This document shows, piece by piece, positions 8,545-15,152 of a stretch of 42,683 nt of DNA. Source of the stretch: CALXOD01 sp964402715 (GTDB taxonomy: Bacteria; Verrucomicrobiota; Lentisphaeria; Victivallales; Victivallaceae); NCBI GenBank assembly GCA_964402715.1, contig CAYODJ010000019.1, positions 1 through 42,683 of the forward strand. Reading direction: 5' to 3'. The notes under the pieces were generated by a model, which was not told where the DNA came from, did not search any database, and saw nothing but the letters and a program-made list of their open reading frames with translations. Both the position numbers and the translations under genes were made by a program. The stretch's first letter is position 1. The number at the start of each line of letters is the position of its first letter.

Positions 8545-10062
8545 TCAGCCTCCGTACACCAGGCGTCCGTCGACCCAGACGCCGAGAACCCCGTCGGCGG
8601 CTTTATGCGGAGTCGCGAAGTCCGCGCCGCCGCGGAATTTCTCCGGATCAATCCACGCCAAGTCGGCCGCCAGTCCCCGACGGAGAAAACCGCGATCTTT
8701 CAAACCGAATATCTCCGCCGGCAGTCCGGTCAACCGGCGAATCGCCCCGCCGACCGTCAACCCCCGCGCCGTCAGTCTCCTGAAAAACTCCGGCGCGGAT
8801 CCGAATCCCCTGGGATGGCTGACGCCGAGAGAGTAATCGGCGGGACGCGCGCTCTCGTCGCTGCCGCAGCAGCATTCGGGCAGGGACAGGATACGTTCCA
8901 GATTGTCCTCGCTCATGCCGCAGAACGATGCGGCGGAACCCGCCGCGTCGTCCCGCAGAAGTTCAAGCACGACGCGCTCCGGCTCCTTCCGCAGACGCGC
9001 GGCGATTTCGGCGACCGGCGCTCCGGCGAATCTCCTGTAGGACGCGGCGCTGGTGCTCACCAGCCGCACCCGCGCCCAGCCTCTGCCCTGCCCGCGCAGC
9101 GCGGCGATGAATTCCTCGCCGTTCCGGCGATCGGCCAGCCACAGCGACAGGGAGGAATCGTCCCATGTGTCCCACGGATGCGGCGCGACGACGCTCAGCT
9201 GAGTCATGGATTCCACGTACGGATACCGATCGCAGCACACCTGTATGCCTTCGCCGCGGGCGCACTCCATCAGAGCCAGAGCCTCGTCCAGTTTCGCCCA
9301 GTTCGGCTGCCCGGCTGTCTTGAAATGACTGATCTGCACCCGCCGCACCCCGCTCGCCCTGACCGCGTCGAGAGTCTCCCGCAGCGCCTCGATCAACTGC
9401 GCACCTTCGCTGCGCAGATGCACTGCGTACATGCCGCCGTGACGCGACACGACACGCAGAAGCTCCGTCAGCTCCTCCTGATCGGAGTAACAGCCCGGGG
9501 TGTAAAGCAGACCGCTCGACAAACCGAGCGCCCCCTGTTCCAGCGTCTCCTCCAGCAGGCGGACCATGAGCGCCAGCTGTTCCGGCGAAAGACGGACCTG
9601 CCTGTATCCGGCCGCCGCGGCGCGCAGCGTGTTGTGCCCGCACAGCGGCTCAAGCTTCATGGTCACCCGCCTGCGGCGCAGCTCTTCCCTGTATCCGGCC
9701 AGATCCGTCCAGTTCAACGCGACCGCGTACCGCCGGTACAGATCGCTCAGATGGGTGCGGTTGAACTCCGTCAGCGGAAACGGCGACAATCCGCAGTTCC
9801 CCGAAATCTCCGTCGTGAAGCACTGCGAAATCTTGCCGAAACACGCCGGCGAAGCCGCCGCAGAAAGATCCGAATGACCGTGCGCGTCGATAAATCCGGG
9901 AGCCAGAATCCCCCGCCATCCGCAGTCGACGGTCTCGCAATCCGCATCCGGCGCCACGTTCCCGACGTCCGCAATTCTGCCGTCCTCCACCAGGACTCCG
10001 CCGGGAAACGGATCGCCGCCGGCGCCGTCCGCGAGCATCACATTGCAAATCAGGGTACGCAA
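8545..10062 (-). CDS. N-acyl-D-amino-acid deacylase-like amidohydrolase
   Basis: Metal-dependent amidohydrolase of 505 residues related to D-aminoacylases. GFIDAHGHSD supplies the HxH metal site, SGNCGLSPFP matches the conserved cysteine segment, and SSGLLYTPG, HLRSEG, SHFKTAG and GSDESA follow in family order. The TTG at 10062 is preferred because it has GGACGGAG upstream and gives the typical opening LRTLICN. An upstream TTG at 10122 overlaps the maf stop as TTGA and would add 20 residues, so coupling to maf is possible. The likely reaction is hydrolysis of N-acyl-D-amino acids, dipeptides or related amides; the substrate is not assignable. Confidence 0.83.
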   Translation of the reverse strand: MRTLICNVMLADGAGGDPFPGGVLVEDGRIADVGNVAPDADCETVDCGWRGILAPGFIDAHGHSDLSAAASPACFGKISQCFTTEISGNCGLSPFPLTEFNRTHLSDLYRRYAVALNWTDLAGYREELRRRRVTMKLEPLCGHNTLRAAAAGYRQVRLSPEQLALMVRLLEETLEQGALGLSSGLLYTPGCYSDQEELTELLRVVSRHGGMYAVHLRSEGAQLIEALRETLDAVRASGVRRVQISHFKTAGQPNWAKLDEALALMECARGEGIQVCCDRYPYVESMTQLSVVAPHPWDTWDDSSLSLWLADRRNGEEFIAALRGQGRGWARVRLVSTSAASYRRFAGAPVAEIAARLRKEPERVVLELLRDDAAGSAASFCGMSEDNLERILSLPECCCGSDESARPADYSLGVSHPRGFGSAPEFFRRLTARGLTVGGAIRRLTGLPAEIFGLKDRGFLRRGLAADLAWIDPEKFRGGADFATPHKAADGVLGVWVDGRLVYGG

Positions 10063-10118
10063 ACCGTCGCTCCGTCCCGCATGTCCGCGCGGCTTCAGCA
10101 CCGCTCCGCGGAAGGCGG

Positions 10119-10700
10119 TCAAACTTCACAATCAGGCCTGATTCCGGCCTCCGCCAGACGCGACAGCAGAGCGTCGCAGGGGAGACCCATCACGTTGTCC
10201 ACCGCGCCATCCACTTTCGCGACGAGCATGTCTCCGTGCTCCTGAATGGCGTACGCGCCCGCCTTGTCCAGCACCGGAACCAGCTTCAGATAAAGATCCG
10301 CGATGTCGGCGCCGAAAGCCTTGAAGTACACCCGTGTCTCCGCTTCGAAATCACTCGACCAGCGATCCGAGGCGCGGCGCAGCGACACGGCCGTGACGAC
10401 CTCGTGCTTCCGCCCCGACAGCCGCATCAGCATCCGCCGCGCGTCCGGAAGACTCGACGGCTTCCCCAGCGCGACGCCGTCGATCAGCACGGCGGTGTCG
10501 GCGCCGATGACCATCGCCTCGGGACAGAGCGCGGACACGGCGTCCGCCTTCAGCGCCGCATTGAACGCGGGCAGCCGCCGGACATCCGCCGCCGACGCGC
10601 TCTCTCGCACCTGCGGACAACGGACTTCGAACCGCAGACCCCGGGCCGCCAGAAGCTCCCTGCGGCGCGGCGACGACGAGGCGAGAATCAACCGCGCCAT
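10119..10700 (-). CDS. maf: Maf-family nucleoside triphosphate pyrophosphatase
   Basis: Maf/YhdE protein of 193 residues that hydrolyses non-canonical or excess NTPs (dTTP/UTP type) to monophosphates, linked in several bacteria to division arrest and house-cleaning. The signature LASSSPRRRELL is at the N-terminus, IGADTAV carries a metal-binding Asp, and GKP and DKAGAYAIQ complete the site. Two ATGs are in frame (10706 and 10700). The second has AGGGG about six bases upstream and is preferred. It lies 15 bases after the AmaP-like gene, in the leftward run. The family assignment is firm; the preferred nucleotide is not. Confidence 0.93.
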   Translation of the reverse strand: MARLILASSSPRRRELLAARGLRFEVRCPQVRESASAADVRRLPAFNAALKADAVSALCPEAMVIGADTAVLIDGVALGKPSSLPDARRMLMRLSGRKHEVVTAVSLRRASDRWSSDFEAETRVYFKAFGADIADLYLKLVPVLDKAGAYAIQEHGDMLVAKVDGAVDNVMGLPCDALLSRLAEAGIRPDCEV

Positions 10701-10715
10701 CCGCATCCCCTCGCG

Positions 10716-11255
10716 CTAGACGCTGCCGCCGGACGACTCCGCGGAAGACTCTTTCTCCCCGGAATCGTTCCTCGAAGCCGCCTGTCCCGTGACGTGCTCC
10801 AGACGTATCCGGACGGCGCACACGCTGACGATGCCGAAATGTTCACGCAGCGCGTCGAAAATCCTCGCCTTGATCAGCCTGGCCTCCTCGGGGAAGCGTC
10901 CGTCGTCGGACACGTCGTAGGTGCAGAAGATATCCAGAAAGTAACGGCCGCGGACGCGGGACAGCCTGATGTCGCGCACCTTCAGAGCCTCGAACGACTC
11001 CAGTTCGGAGAACAGCGCGTCGTTCAGGGCGCCGTAGGTCACGAAGATATCGCCGTCGGCCGATCGCACCACGATCTCGCGGCAGCGCCGGGAGCGGAAC
11101 ACCAGCCGGAAAACAATCTTCAGCGCCAGCACGAACACGAGCACCAGCAGAGCCAGAGCCACGCCGATCACGTAGCCGCGATCAAAATCGTTTCCGGCAA
11201 CCGTACGCCACCATTCCAGCATACCGCCATCCAATATTCTCATACTCGCATCCAT
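10716..11255 (-). CDS. AmaP-like membrane-anchored Asp23-related protein
   Basis: The protein has 179 residues with one strong membrane segment (about 28-54, rich in Val, Leu and Ala) near the N-terminus. A cytoplasmic alpha/beta domain resembling the Asp23/DUF322 fold follows, then a Ser/Glu-rich tail. This matches the plan of AmaP, the membrane anchor that recruits Asp23 to the membrane in Gram-positives, and it sits directly downstream of an Asp23-family gene. The function here is inferred from that pairing. The first ATG has its purine-rich site almost touching it, so the ATG at codon 5 or 12 could be the true start. Confidence 0.6.
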   Translation of the reverse strand: MDASMRILDGGMLEWWRTVAGNDFDRGYVIGVALALLVLVFVLALKIVFRLVFRSRRCREIVVRSADGDIFVTYGALNDALFSELESFEALKVRDIRLSRVRGRYFLDIFCTYDVSDDGRFPEEARLIKARIFDALREHFGIVSVCAVRIRLEHVTGQAASRNDSGEKESSAESSGGSV

Positions 11256-11287
11256 ACCCTTCAGGCCGACGACGACACCGCGATCAC

Positions 11288-11311
11288 GCCGCCTCCGGCA
11301 GGGGAGGCGGC
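11288..11311 (-). other. Perfect 9-bp stem-loop between asp23-like and amaP-like genes
   Basis: GCCGCCTCC and GGAGGCGGC flank a six-base loop in the 81-base gap between two co-directional genes, next to a second short repeat of CGGCC. There is no T-run, so it is more likely an mRNA-stability or attenuation structure than an intrinsic terminator. Confidence 0.4.
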
Positions 11312-11336
11312 TCCCGGCCGTCCGGCCGGTCCGCCG

Positions 11337-11786
11337 CTACTCGGCGGACTCGTCTTCCTCCCCCTGCTCGGATTCCAGCTCCTGCACGATGACGTTGACG
11401 CCGGTGACGCTCATTCCGGTGGTGTGCTCGATTTCCTCGATGACCGCCTTCTGAATCGCCGTGGCGACGGCGGGAACGTTGTACCCGAACTTCAGATTCA
11501 CCTTCAGATCGACGGACACCCTGTTCTCGGACGCCAGATTGACCGTGATCGCGCGATCCTGCAGACGGCGGTTCCCGACTATTTCCGCGATGTTGTCCAC
11601 CAGAGAGCTTCCGGCGAGGCGGGAAACCCCGTCGATGTTCAGCAGAACCTTGCGCACCAGGGCGGAAATGACATTTTCATGGATCTTCACCTCGCCCATG
11701 CCGTTGACCTCGACCGCGGCGTCGGCGACTGCGGGAACATCGCCTTCCGGCGACTTCTTCTTTGCAACCTTAGCTGAAGCCTTCAT
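11337..11786 (-). CDS. Asp23/Gls24-family (DUF322, YqhY/YloU-like) protein
   Basis: Asp23-family protein of 149 residues. A charged N-terminal stretch is followed by the conserved core VKIHENVISALVRKV, a middle segment DLKVNLKFGYNVP, and the C-terminal TTGMSVTGVNVIVQ. The start overlaps the accC stop as ATGA, so it is translationally coupled to biotin carboxylase. In Bacillus subtilis the Asp23 protein YqhY is also encoded directly after accBC and is tied to control of fatty acid synthesis. The same order here suggests a role in regulating acetyl-CoA carboxylase or lipid supply. A membrane-anchored relative follows immediately. Confidence 0.9.
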   Translation of the reverse strand: MKASAKVAKKKSPEGDVPAVADAAVEVNGMGEVKIHENVISALVRKVLLNIDGVSRLAGSSLVDNIAEIVGNRRLQDRAITVNLASENRVSVDLKVNLKFGYNVPAVATAIQKAVIEEIEHTTGMSVTGVNVIVQELESEQGEEDESAE

Positions 11787-13168
11787 TTCGTGTCCTCCTT
11801 TTTCTGCGCCCGCGTAGCCGCGGAGCGATCCTGGATGAAACGTTCAATAAAGCCGGTGTCGTATTTCCCAGCCACGAAATCCTTGTTCGTCAAAATCCGC
11901 TTCTGAAACGGAATCGTCGTCTTGATCCCCTCCACCACGAACTCGTCCAGGGCGCGGCGGCAGACGGCCAGCGCCTCCTCGCGCGTGTCGCCGCGGACAA
12001 TCAGCTTGGCGATCATGCTGTCATAGTACGGCGAGATCCGATAGCCGCTGTACACGTGCGAATCCACCCGGACATTCATCCCGCCCGGCGCGATGAACAG
12101 CCTGACGGTGCCCGGCGAAGGGGTGAAGTTGCTGAGCGGATCCTCCGCATTGATGCGGCACTCGATGGCGTGACCGGAGAGACGCACGTCCTTCTGGCGG
12201 AACGGCAGCCGTTCGCCGGACGCGATCCGTATCTGCATCTTGATGAGGTCGATTCCCGTCACGGTCTCCGTCACCGGATGTTCGACCTGAATCCGGGTGT
12301 TCATCTCCATGAAGTAGAAGTTGCCGTCCTCCGTGTAGAGGAATTCAATCGTCCCGGCATTGGTGTACCCCGCCGCCTTGGCCGCCTTGACCGCGGCTGC
12401 GCCGATCTTGTCGCGCAGCTTCGAGGTCAGCACCGGCGAAGGGGACTCCTCGATCAGCTTCTGATTGCGGCGCTGCACGCTGCAGTCGCGCTCTCCCAGA
12501 TGAACGACGTTGCCGAATTTGTCGCCCAGAATCTGAAACTCTATATGGCGCGGGTTCACCAGGTACTTCTCCATGTAGAGCGAACCGTTGGCGAAGACGT
12601 TCTCCGCCTCGGTGCGCGCCGCGTGGTATCCCTGAATGAGACTGGCGTCGTTGTGCGCTATCCGCATGCCCCGCCCGCCGCCGCCGGCCACCGCCTTGAC
12701 GATGACGGGATATTTCAGCTGGTGGGCGGTCTTGAGCGCGTCCGCCTCGCTGTTTATCAGACCGAAACTTCCGGGCGTGGTCGGCACGCCGGCCCTTCTC
12801 ATGGTCTCCCTGGCCACCGCCTTGTCGCCCAGCGCGCGTATCGCCTCCGGAGTGGGGCCGATGAACGTGATGCCGTGTTTGCGGCAGGCCTCGGCGAAGT
12901 AGGCGTTCTCCGACAGAAACCCGTATCCTGGGTGCACCGCGTCGGCATCGCAGATTGCGGCGACCGACAGGATCCGATCGATCAGAAGGTAGCTGGAGGT
13001 GGCCTGCGCGGAGCCGATGCACACCGCCTCGTCGGCGGCATGGACCGCCAGACTGTCGGCGTCGGCCTGGGAGTACACCGCCACGGTGCGGATGCCCATC
13101 TCACGGCATGCGCGGATGATCCGCAGGGCGATCTCCCCCCGGTTGGCAATCAGTATCTTGTTGAACAT
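11783..13168 (-). CDS. accC: Biotin carboxylase subunit of acetyl-CoA carboxylase
   Basis: ATP-grasp enzyme of 461 residues that carboxylates the biotin on BCCP with bicarbonate and ATP, the first half-reaction of fatty acid synthesis. It starts MFNKILIANRGEIALR. HPGYGFLSEN, the glycine-rich VAGGGGRGM, and catalytic EMNTRIQVEHPVTE are all intact, and the length is normal for the E. coli enzyme (about 449). It follows accB by 28 bases and overlaps the Asp23 gene by four bases. The carboxyltransferase genes accA/accD are not in the window. Confidence 0.97.
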   Translation of the reverse strand: MFNKILIANRGEIALRIIRACREMGIRTVAVYSQADADSLAVHAADEAVCIGSAQATSSYLLIDRILSVAAICDADAVHPGYGFLSENAYFAEACRKHGITFIGPTPEAIRALGDKAVARETMRRAGVPTTPGSFGLINSEADALKTAHQLKYPVIVKAVAGGGGRGMRIAHNDASLIQGYHAARTEAENVFANGSLYMEKYLVNPRHIEFQILGDKFGNVVHLGERDCSVQRRNQKLIEESPSPVLTSKLRDKIGAAAVKAAKAAGYTNAGTIEFLYTEDGNFYFMEMNTRIQVEHPVTETVTGIDLIKMQIRIASGERLPFRQKDVRLSGHAIECRINAEDPLSNFTPSPGTVRLFIAPGGMNVRVDSHVYSGYRISPYYDSMIAKLIVRGDTREEALAVCRRALDEFVVEGIKTTIPFQKRILTNKDFVAGKYDTGFIERFIQDRSAATRAQKKEDTK

Positions 13169-13196
13169 GAAACGGGACCTTCCGCGTTGCTCCGGC

Positions 13197-13661
13197 TCAC
13201 TCGATGACGATCAGCGGCTGTCCGTACTCCACCGGCTGGCCGTTCTCCACCAGAATATCCTTGATCACGCCGCACTTCTCGGCCTTGATCTCGTTCATCA
13301 CCTTCATCGCCTCGATGATGCCGACCACGGTGTCCGCGCTGACGCGGTCCCCCACCTTGACGAAAGCGGCGGCGTCCGGAGAGGACGCGCGGTAGAACGT
13401 GCCGACCAGCGGCGAATCTATCGTCTCCGTCGGGGCCTCGGACGGTGCGGCGGAGGCCGGCTCCGCCGCTGCGGCCGGTTTCTGTTCCGCCGACGGCACG
13501 GCCGGATGCGCCGGCAGGGTCACCACCGACGGCGCGGCGGCGACCACCGGCGCCGGCTCCCGCTTGATGCACAGATTGAACGACTCGGTCTCAATCTTGA
13601 ACTCGGTCAGTTCATTGTCCGTCATCAGCTTGACAATAGTCTTGATTTCTTCAATTTTCAT
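13197..13661 (-). CDS. accB: Biotin carboxyl carrier protein (BCCP)
   Basis: Protein of 154 residues that carries biotin between biotin carboxylase and carboxyltransferase. The N-terminal 35 residues form the family's helical domain (KIEEIKTIVKLM, then ELTEFKIE). A Pro/Ala-rich linker of about 45 residues follows, and a C-terminal biotinyl domain starts at SPLVGTFYR. Biotin attaches to the lysine of EAMKVMNEI. It lies directly before accC in the usual accBC order. The 152 bases between it and aroQ hold no recognised gene or promoter. Confidence 0.97.
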   Translation of the reverse strand: MKIEEIKTIVKLMTDNELTEFKIETESFNLCIKREPAPVVAAAPSVVTLPAHPAVPSAEQKPAAAAEPASAAPSEAPTETIDSPLVGTFYRASSPDAAAFVKVGDRVSADTVVGIIEAMKVMNEIKAEKCGVIKDILVENGQPVEYGQPLIVIE

Positions 13662-13813
13662 CTTTCAACCGCCATTTCCTGTTTCATTGCTTTCTCATCG
13701 GGAGCGGAACGTCCGCCCTCATCACGAAGCGCCGCGCAGAGCCGGCCCGGCGGAAGACGTCCGGCGTCGGCGGTCGGCGGAGACCTGCGGAAAAAGAGAC
13801 CGCGCGGAGGAAC

Positions 13814-14260
13814 TCATTTCGTCCCGCGCAGTTTCCCGGCCAGAGCCAGCAGCGCCAGACGGTAACTGTCCGCCCCGAAACCGGCGATCACCCCGCAGCA
13901 CACCGGCGCGGTGAGCGAACGGTGACGGAACTCCTCCCTGCTTTCGATGTTGCTAAGATGAATCTCCACCGCCGGAAGCCGCACCGCCGCCAGGGCGTCC
14001 CTGATCGCCACGCTGGTGTGGGTGTAGGCGGCGGGATTGATCAGAATCCCGGCCGTGCCGTCGCTCATGGCCTCCCCGATACGGCTTACAATCTCGCCCT
14101 CGCTGTTCGACTGGAACGCGACCAGCTCCAGTCCCAGTTCGGCCGCCAGATCATGCTGTTCGGCCACGATGGCGTCCAACGTGACGGAACCGTAGATTTC
14201 CGGCTCACGGCTCCCCAGCAGCTGCAGATTCGGCCCGTTGATCAGAAGTACTTTCTTCAT
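13814..14260 (-). CDS. aroQ: 3-dehydroquinate dehydratase, type II
   Basis: Dodecamer-type dehydroquinase of 148 residues, third step of the shikimate pathway. NGPNLQLLGSREPEIYG holds the catalytic loop (the usual Asn of NLNLLG is Gln here). INPAAYTHTSVAIRDA and EIHLSNIESREEFR carry the conserved Asn, His and Arg, and GVIAGFG is near the end. AAGGAG lies just upstream of the ATG. It sits 49 bases after the RodZ-like gene and 152 bases before accB. AroQ near accBC-Asp23 also occurs in Bacillus. Confidence 0.96.
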   Translation of the reverse strand: MKKVLLINGPNLQLLGSREPEIYGSVTLDAIVAEQHDLAAELGLELVAFQSNSEGEIVSRIGEAMSDGTAGILINPAAYTHTSVAIRDALAAVRLPAVEIHLSNIESREEFRHRSLTAPVCCGVIAGFGADSYRLALLALAGKLRGTK

Positions 14261-14309
14261 GGCTCCTTACTATAGCACCGGTTCCCCCCGTTTGCCAGCA
14301 CGCCCCGTT

Positions 14310-15146
14310 TCACCGTCCGGCCCCGTCCGGCCGAAGCGGCACGACGTCCAGCGCCGGCTCGGGCTGCATTCCCAGCAGGGTCTTCTCGTCCACCACGATC
14401 GGAGCGGCGGCGGGCTTGCTGCCGGCGGGCGGCGTCTTCGAGGAGTCCGACGCGATGGCGAGCACGAGCAGAGTCAGCAGGCCCGCAATCACGAACAATC
14501 CGGCTCCGACCGCCAGCAAGATTCTTTTCAGCAGAATCGGATTCTCCTCGGACAGTTCCATGTCCACCACCGATTTCGACGGATCCCCCGGCGCCTTGCA
14601 CTCCAGCTCGAGCCGGCGCCGGATGTCGACGGTCATCGATTCTGTCTCGTCCGGGCCGACGCCGTAGAAACCGCACAAAGTCTTGACATAGGCCAGCACG
14701 TAGACCACCGGCGGCAGCGACGAATAATCCTCCTTTTCAATGGCTTCGATGTAGATGCTACGGATTTTCGTGGACTCCCCCACCTCCGAGACGCTCATGC
14801 CCAGCCGGGAGCGGATGTCGTGCAGCCGCCGTCCGAATCCCGACTGATCCCCCCCGTCCGCTCCGATCCGGCGCCCGCGGATGTCCTCCGCGACCGGCGC
14901 GGCGGCTTCGTCCCGACCGGGAAAAGAAACCGGCTCAGCGGCGGCGTCACGCGCCCCGCCGGGCGGCGCCGGACGCGGCTCCGCTGCATCCACCGGCGGT
15001 TCATGCGCGGTCTCCGGAGCGTGCGCCGCGCCGACGTCCGGAGCCGTCGCGCCGCTTTCGTCCGACGTCGTCTCCCGGTTCACCGCCGCATCGTCGAACA
15101 ACGGCAGCGAATCCCTCTGCGTACGGTTCTGGATATCGTCTTCCAT
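14310..15146 (-). CDS. RodZ-like membrane protein with internal HTH domain
   Basis: The protein has 278 residues. Residues 1-100 are low-complexity, acidic and Pro/Ala-rich. A HTH_25-type helix-turn-helix follows (about 101-170: FGRRLHDIRSRLGMSVSEVG, then a segment ending in YVLAYVKTLCGFYG), as in the MreB-binding domain of RodZ. One membrane helix lies near residues 208-232, with a short Pro-rich outer tail. RodZ links the MreB cytoskeleton to wall synthesis. Unlike standard RodZ the HTH is not at the N-terminus and the periplasmic part is very short, so this may be a distinct member. The ribosome site AAGGA lies in the end of ftsK, six bases upstream of the ATG, indicating one transcript. 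Confidence 0.72.
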   Translation of the reverse strand: MEDDIQNRTQRDSLPLFDDAAVNRETTSDESGATAPDVGAAHAPETAHEPPVDAAEPRPAPPGGARDAAAEPVSFPGRDEAAAPVAEDIRGRRIGADGGDQSGFGRRLHDIRSRLGMSVSEVGESTKIRSIYIEAIEKEDYSSLPPVVYVLAYVKTLCGFYGVGPDETESMTVDIRRRLELECKAPGDPSKSVVDMELSEENPILLKRILLAVGAGLFVIAGLLTLLVLAIASDSSKTPPAGSKPAAAPIVVDEKTLLGMQPEPALDVVPLRPDGAGR

Positions 15147-15152
15147 GAAACA

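Noticed and set aside
14269..14297. TGGCAA-17-TATAGT before aroQ on the minus strand as a promoter
   Set aside because: Transcription would begin inside the ribosome site, about two bases before the ATG, so the transcript would be nearly leaderless. Read-through from ftsK is simpler.
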